The notes below the pieces were generated by a model that saw only the letters and a list, made by a program, of their open reading frames with translations, did no database searches and was not told the origin of the DNA. Below are positions 52,818-63,654 of a stretch of DNA of 64,000 nucleotides, in pieces. The first letter of the stretch is position 1, and each line of letters starts with the position of its first letter. This stretch comes from Macrocystis pyrifera (taxonomy: Eukaryota > Sar > Phaeophyceae > Laminariales > Laminariaceae): positions 23,065,840 to 23,129,839 of the forward strand of contig JASSKH010000001.1 of the NCBI GenBank assembly GCA_031763025.1, written 5' to 3'. A program made the translations under genes and the position numbers.

Positions 52818-53678
52818 AAGCAACGAAGAAACCAAACCGAAAAAGAACAAGAAAAAGAAAAAGAAAAGGAGAAGAATCCCAAATAAATAAATAAAATGGG
52901 AAGCCAAAGCTCAGACACATACATACTTACCCCGAGCATGAGCCAAAAGGGACGTGCAAGGGGAAAGATACGAGAAGGAAAAAGAGGACTATGCATCCCG
53001 GTGAACACTTAACTAAGTAAAAAGAGCAATAGTGAGTGGGCCAAAATACGCTCGTCACCCACCCACTATGTAGTACTTCTTTCATAAGGATAAGAAGGGA
53101 AAAAAATCAAAATGCATACCGAACGGCCGCAGCAGTTGGCGGTACGAGTAGCAAAGAAAGGTCCAACCTATTAGTCGGCCTGGTACCTTGCTACCCTATC
53201 TGCGGTCTCTCTGCTACTCTCTTCTACCGCGGTTTCCCTTCTACTCCTCCTGTTCCCCCCCCTGCTCCCATACACTTGTACGGTGTTCCTTCTACCCCTC
53301 CTGCTGTCACCCCTCCCCCCATTCCCTCTAACACTACCTGCAGCGGATGCACGGCGCTGTCTACTCAGCTTTGCCTCAGCCTCGTGCCACCTGCTCATGA
53401 ACTGTTCAGCTGCTTCTAGGATTCCCCGGTACCACTTTCCCGTCTGTTTTGCTGCAGTGGGCCACAGTGCGGTCCCAACTCCAAAGACTAAGGGCCGTTC
53501 TAATCGAAGCGTCAAAATTTCCAAATTTTCCAAATTCTTGATCTAGATTTCCTGAAAAATGCGATGGGCATTCTTATCGAGGGCGGAGTTGTTTTTGTCG
53601 TGATTTTCCATATTTTTTTTAAAACGACCCCCACTCCCACACAACACCAGCCGGCACTCTCGTCGTCACAGAGCAAGC

Positions 53679-53983
53679 ATGAGCCAATCAACCCCAAGGC
53701 CACAGAGGAAAGCACCTAGGCCATGTAGGTTTATGCAACCTAGCGATAACAGCGATGACAGGGCCACCGCGGGCCCAAGCCGGGCGGTGATGCCTGGTTT
53801 TTCAGGTAGAACCAGCGGGGCGAGTTTGGCGCCAAGCAGTAGAAGTGAACACGACAGCAGTAACAACAGCTACGCAAGAACGAGCAACTCGGTAGCATGC
53901 CCACCTCTGGGGAAGGAGGAGGAAAAAGTGGGCCAGGATATGCTGTCGGGCGGCGGTGCTGGGAGTGCGGGGAGCTTGGCCGA

Positions 53984-54015
<32 letters not shown>

Positions 54016-54039
54016 GTACAGCAGCAGCAGCAGTACAGC

Positions 54040-54116
<77 letters not shown>

Positions 54117-54308
54117 ACAGCAGTTGGGAGGATCGACGGGCCGGGAGTAGAGATATACTACGTGGGTTTTTCGATCGCAATCAAGCAACAGCAACAGAAA
54201 GGATACTGGTGCACACCGTTACCAGCTTCAAAATCGTTCACTGCAGCAGCAGTACTCGTCCCATGTCCCGGTTTGCCACGGATAATTGCTCTTGTATTGG
54301 CAAGCTAG
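53679..54308 (+). CDS. Ser/Gln-rich open frame with CAG repeats in the Harbinger element
   Basis: Starts MSQSTPRPQRKAPRPCRFMQ. The (CAG)n region at 53980-54120 gives polySer/polyAla here and polyGln in the frame starting 53897, which also has RRCWECGELG, the start of a CCHC-like knuckle cut by the repeat. Harbinger elements usually carry a second gene for a Myb-like protein, but I see no Myb motif. It may be non-coding. Confidence 0.3.
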
Positions 54309-54640
54309 ATTTCTGTTGTAAAGCCGCTGCACATGCAGCTGCTAGAGCAGGTTCATTATTGCTGCTGCTAGCCACGTACGGGTTCTAACGCTGCTGTCGT
54401 ACGAGTAGAGCTGGGTTCGAGCGACAGCGCGAAGGTTACACACAACTCACACACACCTGGTATACAGAAACGGGGTTTCATACCACGTGTACGTGTATCA
54501 GGTTTCACGACTTCTAGCTTTGCCGCACAACGTTTCACAGTGTCAGGTGGCGTGCAAGGTGCTCGTAGTGCGTCCAGATTGTATACAGCACCAGTTGCGG
54601 TGCAAGATACCAGAGGCACCCAAACTACTACACACGGAGA

Positions 54641-55342
54641 CTATGCTAGATGAAAGTCGACCCAAGACAGCGATAACGACGATAACTGAGAGGTGAGCAA
54701 GAAGTGGCGCCAGCGCGCTACAAGGAAAGCACAACACACACACGAAACAGTCGTATCACGCTCACGTCCATAGTGCTCGTCTTTTTCAAGGACTGGGCGG
54801 AGCAAGTCGGCGAGCTTCGCGAAACTCTCTTCAGGCATCCGAAAAGTCCTCCGGAAAGCTTTCCGGCGACGGAGGTCTTCCCTTAACTCTGCCCACGAGA
54901 GCCGGTACGGCTCATCGATCGGCGATCGTCTCTTGGGAACATGTGGTGTAGCTCCTGCTGTCATGAACATGCCCAGCACGACGAGAGCAGCAGCGTCGTC
55001 GTGCTGGATCGCCTTCAGCATGTTTCTGCGCCTCGCTTCTGGAAAATTATAGGGGTTGAATCGTTGTCTCGTACGACTCAATGACGAGTCCTCCGGAGAC
55101 CCGGACCGCTTCCTTCCACCTTCCATAATATGTGACCTCCCTGGCCAACGTCTCAAGCTACCCGCTTGTCCCAGCGTCGAGCGACGGCGCGGGTTGGAAC
55201 ACTGCCTCGAATATCGTGAAAATCGTGAAAGGTGTGATTGGTTTTCCAAAATTTGGAACGGGAACACTTCGTGATTTTTCAGGGGCTGAAGAATTTCCAA
55301 AATTACGACAGAACGCCTCCGTATCTTTATACAGATTTCCAA
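54641..55342 (-). pseudogene. N-terminal part of a Harbinger-type transposase
   Basis: The clear part is ELREDLRRRKAFRRTFRMP, EESFAKLADLLRPVL and KDEHYGRERDTTVS, the F-x-x-x-FRM-x-x-x-SF-x-x-L pattern seen just before the DDE core of Harbinger transposases. The following DDE motifs are missing; CAG repeats and unrelated sequence occupy that space. The element would need a partner's transposase. Confidence 0.65.
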
Positions 55343-55608
55343 TATTTGGAAAATTTGGAAAAAAAAGACATCGATTAGAACGGCCCTAAGGGGGAGTCTT
55401 CCGTTGATCCCTCGGTGGCTTTGAACACTCTAAGGTCCTCAGCAATGGCCCTAGGCCAAGTCTTGGGCTGCCCGCCTGGTTTCGGGCTCCCCCCACCAGC
55501 GATCGTCCCGAACATCAACCGACTGGGCAATCGCCCCTCGTGTTGCCGCACCACAGCCCCCGCAAAGAAGAGTCGCCGTTTACGGATGGTCGTTTCGATA
55601 CTTCCGCA

Positions 55609-58000
55609 TCATGTTATCGTGAGCGCCTTCGCATACGAGAGGGTGGTGTGGTCGGTGCGTAGTCGGCGCTGGAAACCAATGACTCGCAGAAGGACTTCGT
55701 GGTGGGCTGATCGAAGCTTGGCGAAGTGGTCCGCATTGAGGGTCCACGTCACGCAACCGTACAGCAAGGTCTCAATCACCTCGGCCTTCAGCATCCGGAC
55801 TTTCAGACTAAGCGGTGCGTTCGTCCTATCGTACAGTTCCGGACCATACCGTTTGAGGCATGCCCACATCAGACGGATTCGTCGCTCCATTTCGAAGGAG
55901 AGGTCAGCGTTCTCGTGGATAATGCCTCCTAGGTACAAAAACTGGGTCGTCTGTTTATACTTTTGGCCTGCAGCTTCGATCGCGAGCGGTGAGGTGGTAA
56001 ACGTCTGATCCAGTGTTCGTAGGAGCATCGTCTCTGTCTTCTTCTCGGATACCGTGAGACCTACTGCTTCGAAGACAGTCACGATGACTGTCATCATTCT
56101 TGCAAGGCCTTCCGCCGACTTCGCGACTATTCCTGCGTCGTCTGCATACAACATGCCCCACACAGCCCTTTGCACGCATGCCAACGGTTCCTCTTTTCCG
56201 ACAACCCTGTCCTCTTCGAGATGAACCAAATCCCTTACGATGCATTCGTCTTTGCTGAGGCGTACCAGCACGATGTGTATCGCAGCGGCGAAGAACACGT
56301 TGAACAGTAACGGCGATAATACGCAGCCTTGCCGCAGCCCCTGGGTTACATTGAACCAGTCCGAGTGTTCACCGTCATCCGCACGCACGCGAGCCCGCAT
56401 TCCTTCGTGAAAATGGCGAATGATTGTGAGCATCTTGGTTGGTGCACCAAGGAGTGTAAGTACCTCCCACAACAGTTCTCGGTCGACAGAGTCGTACGCT
56501 TTCTGCAGGTCGATGAAGCACATGTACAGGGGGATTTTCTTCTGCCGTCCGATCTCCTGCAACCGGCGCACGACAAACAGCATATCGACTGTTGACCGTG
56601 CGGGGCGGAAGCCGCACTGTTCTTCAGGGAGTATATGCTCGGTCTCGCAGTAGCTGTTTAGACGGGACGCAACGATTTTCAGCAACACCTTGCCTGCGTG
56701 AGTAACAAGCGAAACCTCTCTGTAGTTGTTGCAATCAGTTCTATCCATCTTTTTGTGAAGGGTTTGTATGATCGCATTTTTCCATTGCTGGGGGACTTCT
56801 CCCGTTACCCAAACGTTAACAAGGATACTGTGAAAATACTGCACGAAAGCGGGGTGGTCAAGTTTCAGTACTTCGACCGGGAGACCATCTGGTCCAACGG
56901 CTTTCCAGTTTGACATACCCTTCACTGCTTCCATCATCTCGTCAATGGATGGTTCATTTCCAAGGGATAGTTTCAGTGGTCGTGGTGGCACTAGGTCGAC
57001 GATCGTGGGGTCAAGTTTCAGCGATTTCGTGTTCAATAGTTTGTGGTAGTGCCCCGCCCATCTTTCACGAAATCGCGCTTGATACCGCAACAGCGTGCCA
57101 TCCTCGTCCATGATAAACTGTTCACTCCTCTCTTTCGTACCTTGCAACCCTACCGTACTCTTCAGGTGCTTGTAGAGCCCTCGTTGATCGGAAGTCGCGA
57201 GGAATTCTCGGTTTCAGCGAGGTACTCTTCAAAATACGCATTGACTCCTCCTGCGGCGACCACTTCCTGCAGATTCGCACAGGCGGATCTCAACTTCTTC
57301 CACGCTGTACTATCTCGGGGGTAGACACGCAAGAGCTGTCTCGCATCCTCCCTCGCTGTCCATGCTACTTTGAAAGCGGCCAACGTTTCGGGGGTCTCAC
57401 ACCAACCGTTTCGGTGGTGGCGACGTGGTGGAGGTGGCACCTCTTTCTCAACAGCATTCATGACAGTTGTGGTGAAAAACGCAACCATGCCAGACGTGTT
57501 ACGAGGCTGGGTAGGTTGGTTATGAGTGGAAACGACCCTCTCGACTATTCGGTGTCGACGCTCTTCATCGGATAAGAAAAGCTGCCTGTCGAATTCTCGG
57601 CGTTTAGGGGGTTTCAGCAATCTTCGGTTAGACAAAAAGTGACCACTAAGTCGGACCTTGATGTACACGATGTTATAGTCTGAATAAGCCTTAGCAGGTG
57701 GTGGGGGCTGTGAGACGACTGTAATATTATGTACTCTAGGTCAGTGGACTTGACGAGTTAGGATGTAGTCGATTCGCATACAATCATTCAGGCTGGTGTC
57801 GTTTTATGTATGTATGCGATATTTCGCCCTTGCGCGTGCTGAAAATGTGTTGGTGAGCGCTAGCTTGCAACTGGTAGCGAACGACAAAAGCCGTTCGCCG
57901 CTATCACTACGTACGAACATCTCGTCCGTATGCCTACTTTCATCATCACCGCTTCCTTCTATCCTCCCCCCAGTTCGCTCATTGGCATCTATAAGCACAA
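55609..58000 (-). pseudogene. LINE copy C ORF2: endonuclease and reverse transcriptase
   Basis: 55609-57147 is a nearly complete RT with [53 protein letters not shown] and [18 protein letters not shown] at 55609 replaces the CGA of copy A. Endonuclease pieces lie at 57162-57668 and 57800-58000 (FVLIDANERTGGRIEG), separated by frameshifts (near 57205, with an extra codon in a TCC repeat, and near 57670). The C-terminal tail continues beyond the Harbinger insertion at 53171-53488. Confidence 0.85.
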
Positions 58001-58237
58001 ACAAACACGCTTTAGCAGGAATCTACTCAACCAGGTCCTCCAACTTTCGCCAGAACATGCCTTTCTGCTTGACGTCATTGGTACAATCAGTTGGGGCGTA
58101 CTCAACGACGAAATTAACGCACCGACCGTCCAACTCAAAGCGCATAGACATAAGTCGTTCTCGTCAATAAACTGCTGAGTGAACTTAGCCGTACGGCATA
58201 TTGAGTCTTTTACTGCTAAACAGTAAACCTACCCCAT

Positions 58238-58557
58238 GCCGGCGTCCCCGGTGGCTTGGTAGGTGGTCCGCGTGCCTGTCAAGATCAATTTCGTGGGTTC
58301 AAGTCTCACCGAGTGCATGCTCATAGGGACTTTTTCTTGCATAAAAAATTGATAAGCGGAAAGCGCGAAAGGAAAGCGTGAGTTGGCTACATTCGATGAA
58401 AGTCAACGAGCAGTTGGAATGCTGAACCCAATGCCCGACAAAAAATAAAAGCACGTACCGGGGGGGAGAAGGGACGACACCTGTGACCACGGCTTGTCCA
58501 GAAGATCGTCGAGGGTAAAACCTCCTACGAGTGGGCTGGAAAGTAAAAGTGATGAAC

Positions 58558-58583
<26 letters not shown>
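58238..58583 (+). mobile_element. tRNA-derived SINE, copy 9 (reference copy)
   Basis: Boundaries are exact because LINE copy A has the empty site CCTACCCCATACAACCC. The SINE begins GCCGGCGTCCCCGGTGGC and ends in a 26-base A-run; flanks are CCCCAT on the left and TACAACCC on the right, so the target duplication is at most AT. Head: box A GGCTTGGTAGGTGG, box B GGGTTCAAGTCTCACC about 45 bases later. Body ~260 bp, no similarity to the LINE 3' ends in the window. Length 346 bp. It must be moved by a partner LINE. Confidence 0.93.
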
Positions 58584-58588
<5 letters not shown>

Positions 58589-58589
58589 C

Positions 58590-59136
58590 CCTTGTCTCGC
58601 TGCTGTTTTTTCCTGACCTGAACGAAACACTTGGTATCCAGCTGCACGAAATCTCGTGTTGCCGGACCGTCGGGTTTCATGCAGACCAATGAAGTCACAA
58701 CCGGGTTGCCATCCTTTCGCAAGTACGCACTCGTCATGCCCGTACCTGTTCTTCCCCTTTACGGCCAGGGTACGCACATTGTAGGGCGCTACCACCACAA
58801 GTGCCGCCTTCCATCTCTTACGAGCCTCGCGTGCTGCTTTTTTTGCCAGCCGACTAGAGGCTCGTCGACTCCTCCTTTTTCCTTTTTTTGTCTCTTATTT
58901 TTCTCTACGATAAGAGTAGCCCGGTTGGCGCCTTGGTTTCCGTTGGTTGGGCGCAGCCGTCCCAGCCAACTCCGACACCCCCATCCTTCCTCTCGCGCTT
59001 GCGTACCCACGCGGTGGCCAGCCTCTCCTCTCCCCAGGTTGCCCACGCAGCGCTTTCTGCTGTGGTGATGTACCCGTCCTGCCTCGGGGTTGAACTCCTC
59101 GGCATCCGGGATAAAAATAAAACTCATCAACACCAC
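58590..59136 (-). pseudogene. LINE copy C: start of endonuclease and 5' region
   Basis: VVAPYNVRTLAVKGKNRYGH, GCDFIGLHETRRSG and FRSGQEKTAARQGLY precede the SINE; the text resumes beyond it at YGVGLAVKDS in copy A's equivalent. NVRTL and the E of HETRR are the first two motifs of APE endonucleases. Upstream (58789-59136) an open frame of 115 codons has no clear ORF1 domain. Confidence 0.7.
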
Positions 59137-59528
59137 CCCTCGCGGTCCTTAGAGTGAACAGTTAACTCGCCAGACCGCGCGAGGTTCCCTATCTGCCCAG
59201 CCTGAGGCTTGATGCCCGTTTGGCTGCTGCTAGACCGCTGTAAGTCCTTGCGGGCTTCCTCGGCCCACCCCAAGGACGGGGCAGGCCGGAGATGGTAGAA
59301 TTTAGGTCACATACATACGTAAAAACAAAAGTCGATACAAATAATGTTGATAAAAATGCGTAGGGTCAGCTCGGTCTAAAATTCCAGGAAATCAGAACGC
59401 ATTCAACAATCTCAGGAAGTCAAAACGCAAGAACGCCTGTGTTGGTATCCAAACGTTCTTTTGTGGTCCACCAAGATGAGCACGCTAGCGACCGACCTTC
59501 ATTTCCCTAGGACTGGACTGCGCTACTA

Positions 59529-59801
59529 TTTTTTCTTTTTCGGTTTGGTTTCTTTGTTGCCTGTCTTTATTTATGGTGTATTTTGGTTGCTGGCGTATGT
59601 ATGTATGTATGTTGTGGCGGCCGCACCTAGTGCGAAGGGATGGCATTGCGTATGCTATATATGCATTACAACTTGTTATCTCTGTGTCGTAGAATGTGAC
59701 CACAGAGCTCGTATCTTTGTAGGGTGAAGAATCAGCACGGGCCCCGGGCTTGCTGGATGTCGACGAGTAAAAGAACGGTTGAATGTGAAGAACACACACA
59801 C
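59529..59801 (+). mobile_element. LINE tail with (CA)n end, inserted in array copy 1
   Basis: 5'-truncated at a T-rich stretch and ending GTGAAGAACACACACAC. Copy 2 has the empty site GCTACTACCACACG; ACTA is duplicated (59525-59528, 59802-59805). Confidence 0.85.
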
Positions 59802-60926
59802 ACTACCACACGAACGTTTCTGCTGCTGTTAGAGGGTGAGTCTCCCCGCGGCCTAAAAACCGTTCATACTTGCTGTGTTGTATATGTGTGTCTACGTACT
59901 AACTACTTATTTTACTGAAGAAGTCAAAGTCACAGTACATATCAAACAAATAAATGTAGGTCACATACGTGAAAAACAAAGTTGATGCAAATATTGTTGA
60001 TAAAAATGCGCATGGTCAACTCGTTCAAAAATTCCAGGAAATCAGAACGCATTCGACAGTCTCAGGAAGTCAAAACGCAAGCAAGCCTGTGTTGGTATCC
60101 AAACGTTCTTTTGTGGTCCACCAAGATGAACACGCTCGCGACCGACCTTCATTTCCCTAGGACTGGACTGCGCTACTACCACACGAATTTTGAAGTGTGT
60201 GGTACCCTAAAACGGGACTGACTGCTGCAGTTAGAGGGTGAGTCTCCCCCCCCCCATAAAAAGGCGCAAGCTTGAATGGGACGTCACACATATTACAGGC
60301 CTAAAAACCGTTCATACTTGCTGTGTTGTATATGTGTGTCTACGTACTAACTACTTCTTTTACTGAAGAAGTCAAAGTCACAGTACAGAGATCAACAAAA
60401 TGTAGGTCACATACGAGAAACAAAAGTCGATGCGAATAATGTTGATAAAAATGAGTATGGTCAGCTCGTTCAACATTTCCAGGAAATCAGAACGCATTCA
60501 ACAACCTCAGGAAGTCAAAACGCAAGCAAGCCAGTGTTGGTATCCAAACGTTTTTTTGTGGTCCACCAAGATGAACACGCTCGCGACCGACCTTCATTTC
60601 CCTAGGACTGGACTACGCTACTGCTACACGAACTTTTGAAGTGTGTGGTACCCTAAAACGGGACTTACTGCTGCAGTTAGAGGGTGAGTCACCCCCCCCC
60701 CATAAAAATGCGCAGGCTTGAAAGGGACGTCACACATGTTACAGGCCTCAAAACCGTTCATACTTGTGTTGGGTATATGTGTCTAAGTACTAACTACTTC
60801 TTTTACTGAGGGAGTCAAAGTCACAGTACAGAGATCTAATAAATCTAGGTCACATACATACGTGCATGAAAAAAGTCGATGCAAGTAATCTTGATTAAAA
60901 TGCGTATGGTCAGCTCGTTCAACATT

Positions 60927-61117
60927 GTTTCGGCCACACCTAGTGCGAAGGCATGGGATTGCGTAGGCTATTATGCATTACGGTGTGTAATATCTGTGTC
61001 GTAGTCTGTGACCACAGAGCTCGTATCTTGCTAGGGTGAAGAATCAGCACGGACATTGGGCTTGCTGGATGTCGACGAGTAGAAGAACGGTTTAATGTGA
61101 AGAACACACACACACAC
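60927..61117 (+). mobile_element. LINE tail with (CA)n end, inserted in array copy 4
   Basis: Shorter truncation, starting TTTCGGCCACACCTAGTGCG. Copy 3 reads CAACATTTCCAGG; ACATT is duplicated (60922-60926, 61118-61122). Confidence 0.85.
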
Positions 61118-61400
61118 ACATTTCCATGAAATCAAGACGAATTGAGCAGTCTCAGGAAGTCAAAACGCGAGCAAGCCTGTGTGGTATCCAAACGTGTTTT
61201 TGTGGTCCACCAAGATGAACACGCGCGCTCGTGACCTACCTTAATTTCCCTAGGACGGGACTGCGCTACTACTGCCCGAAGGGTTTGCAGTGCGTGGTAC
61301 CCTAAAACGGGACTAATAACTGCTGCAGCTAAAGGGTGAGTCTCCCCCCCCCCATAAAAAGGCGCAGGCATCAAAAGAACGTCACACATATTACGAAGGT

Positions 61401-61729
61401 AGTACGCACGCATTGTGACGACAGCTGGCGCAGCAGCACACGGGTATGTGCACAGCGGTCCAACGAGGCACGCGACGAAGCAGACACAGGAGACAGGAAG
61501 TGCACTCGAGCGAGGTGACGGCAACCGGAGGAAACAGCAGCACGAACCACACGCAACGACACGCATGACCGAAATTCGTATAGGATACTCGACTGTGCTG
61601 AGCCGAGAATCGTTCGAATTTATACTGGAGGAAACAAACAGTGGTCTGTGGTGAGCCGCAACATAATCATAGTAATACATAATATACCTGGTAGTATTAT
61701 GCCGTATGATGTCCTCCCTGCGTACGTTT
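61401..61729. other. Unassigned region
   Basis: No recognisable gene between the 446-bp array and the dyad-motif array. Confidence 0.35.
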
Positions 61730-63415
61730 CTCTCTGGAGGAAGTCATTGCTCCATCTAACACCTGAAGGGCGTGAATTGTTTCCTCTAGAGGGGTAGGCG
61801 TCATTGCATCTTTGTGAGGGCGTTGTTGTACCTCTGGATGAATGTTTTGGGTCACACAAAACCCCTCCCTCGACGGAGTTGGTTGCTTTTTACTCTGAAG
61901 AACTCCGTATTGGTCCCCTGGAGGATGCACTGCGTACGTACGTTCTCCTTTTGCCGGAATTTGTGCTTCACATTTCACATTTTTTTTTTTTTTTCGTCAT
62001 CTCACTTTTACTTTCCAGCCTAACTCGTAGGAGGTTTTTACTCTCGACGATCTTCTGGACAAGCCGTGGTCACAGGTGTCGTCCGTTCTCCCCCCCGGAC
62101 GTGCCTTCATTTTTATCGCGCATAGGGTTCAGCATTCCCACTGCTCGTCGATTTTCATCGAATGTAGCTAACTCACGCTCTCGCGCTTTCCGCTTGTCAA
62201 TTGTTTATGCAAGAAAAAGTCCCTACGAGCATGCACTCGGTGAGACTTGAACCCACGAAATTGATCTTGATAGGCACGCGGACCACCTACCAAGCCACCG
62301 GGGACGGTGTTGATTTTTTTCCTGTGCAGGTTTATGTCCCCTGAAGGGTGTACTGCATATTTTTTCCTTCTGGGGTATTTGTATCGGTCCATCAAACCCC
62401 TGAAGGGTGTTGTGTTACCCTCTAGAGGGTTTCGCGCCATTACATCTTCGGGAGGGTGTATTTCCTGCGGCATTCCATCTGGAGTAATATATTGCGCAGG
62501 AAATCCCCTGGAAGGTGTCACATTTTTCCCCTACATGATTATGCAGCATTAGGTCGTGTGGAGGGTGGACTGCATGCGCTTTCCCTCCGGAGATTTTTAT
62601 GGGTCCACCAAACCCCTGGAGGATGTTCGTTTTTCCCAATACGGGTTTACGCGTCATTACAGCCTCTGAAGGGTATATTTCCTACAACATTCCTCCCGTG
62701 GAGGGTTTGTTTTCACCAGAAATCCCGTCGAGGGGGTTGGTCCCCTTTTCCTCTACAGGATTATACAGTAGTGTGTCCTCTATCAATAGAGGGTCTATTC
62801 CGCAGGTGTTCCCTCTGGAGGAAAATGTTGCTCCACCAAACCCCTGGAGGGTATAATTTCTTTTCCCCTTTGAAGACTGTACAGTATTTGATTATTTTGT
62901 CCTCTGGAGGGTGTAGCAGGTAGATCCTACTTCATTTCCTCTGGAGGGATTTAGTTGTATCACGAAACCCCTGGACGTTATTCGCCAAGTTCCTCTGGAG
63001 GATTTTGTATCATGATGTCCTCTGCAGGGTGTAATTCGTGAGTGTCTCCCTCCGCAGGCCTTGGGTTCGTAGATAATCTTCTGGAGGGTATTGTTTTGTA
63101 CTTTCTAGAGGAAATTAAACCCCATTATCGCCAGCAGGCTCCAGTAGGGTTGCAAACCCTCTGCAGGGGTGTGAGCAAAATCTTCTGGGGGGTTTTATTC
63201 CAAAAAAAAGACCTACAGGGAACACAATGCCCTGATTCCGTCGGAGCTTTTTGTGCAGTAACCTTCACAGGGTATTCATTCACTCTGGAGTATTTAATGT
63301 TTGAAATATTTCTCTGCAAAATGACAAGCATACCATTTGGAGCACAGAATCCTCTACAAAATCCTCTGGAGGGCAAAATCCCCCTCTGGAGGGTGAAATT
63401 GCCCTCCACAGGCTT
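61730..63415. repeat. Quasi-periodic array of the dyad CCCTC-NN-GAGGG
   Basis: About 45 exact or degenerate copies of a short dyad (typical forms CCCTCTGGAGGGT, CCTCTGGAGG, CCCCTGGAGGGT, CCCTCTAGAGGGT, CCTCTGCAGGGT) occur every 20-40 bases, with T/A-rich spacers. Clear examples: 62422, 62811, 62842, 62901, 62937, 62993, 63158, 63382. A longer order is visible: GCGCCATTACATCTTCGGG...GTGTATTTCCTGC (62434) resembles GCGTCATTACAGCCTCTGAAGGGTATATTTCCT (62650), about 215 bases later, and TCCACCAAACCCCTGGAGG occurs near 62600 and 62832. SINE copy 10 interrupts it. Confidence 0.8.
61980..62306 (-). mobile_element. tRNA-derived SINE, copy 10
   Basis: T-run, CTCACTTTTACTTTCCAGCC, CTCGACGATCTTCTGGACAAG, head ending AAGCCACCGGGGAC. 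It lies inside the dyad array. Confidence 0.86.
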
Positions 63416-63429
63416 CTTTCGCGCGTACA

Positions 63430-63654
63430 GGATTTTTTGGGGTAGCTAAATAGCCACCTGTGAACACAACACACGCCAGACTTCGAAGCACATATATGGT
63501 TGGTACGATCGTTGCGTATTATTTTATTTTGCGTGCTGGCCGCAGCAGCGCAGTTGTTGTTGTACTCGTGACTGGGAATACTACTGCCGACGCGCGCTCT
63601 CAGGGGGGCAGCACGGGTACTCGTTACCCTGCACTTCTTTGTTTAGGGTGTTTA
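63430..63654. other. Unassigned region
   Basis: GC-moderate sequence with a (TTG)4 near 63553; no gene seen. Confidence 0.3.

Larger units (their letters stand above)
53492..55386. mobile_element. 1,895-bp PIF/Harbinger-type transposon
   Basis: Perfect 16-bp terminal inverted repeats GGGCCGTTCTAATCGA at 53492-53507 and 55371-55386, with a weaker extension containing TTCCAAATTTTCCAAAT at both ends. TAA is duplicated at 53489-53491 and 55387-55389. LINE copy A reads AAGACTAAGGGGGAGTC at the same place, the empty site. A TAA/TTA duplication is the mark of PIF/Harbinger elements. It encodes only part of a transposase. Confidence 0.95.
53072..59290 (-). mobile_element. LINE copy C, long copy split by a Harbinger transposon and a SINE
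   Basis: 3' end at 53072 identical to copy A. Body pieces: 53072-53491, 55387-58237 and 58584 onward. It extends further 5' than copy A, into the endonuclease start (APYNVRTLAVKGKNR and GLHETRRSG at 58590-58800), and a GC-rich 5' region up to ~59290 where a tandem array begins. The exact 5' end is not defined. Confidence 0.85.
59304..61400 (+). repeat. Tandem array, ~446-bp unit, four copies
   Basis: Units start AGGTCACATAC at 59304, 59958, 60404 and 60847. Shared landmarks: AAATCAGAACGCATTC, GGTATCCAAACGTTCTTTTG, CCTTCATTTCCCTAGGACTGG, TACCCTAAAACGGGACT, GTTAGAGGGTGAGTC followed by a C-run, and AAAACCGTTCATACTTG. Copies 1 and 4 are lengthened by LINE-tail insertions. No protein recognised. 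Confidence 0.9.

Noticed and set aside
58238-58317. Functional tRNA gene at the SINE heads
   Set aside because: Box A and box B are present, but the head continues into a fixed 260-bp body and poly-A in ten copies, and no full cloverleaf is evident.
61730-63415. CRISPR-like array
   Set aside because: Repeats are short degenerate dyads of variable spacing, in eukaryotic DNA, with no cas genes; spacers are uneven and partly repeated.
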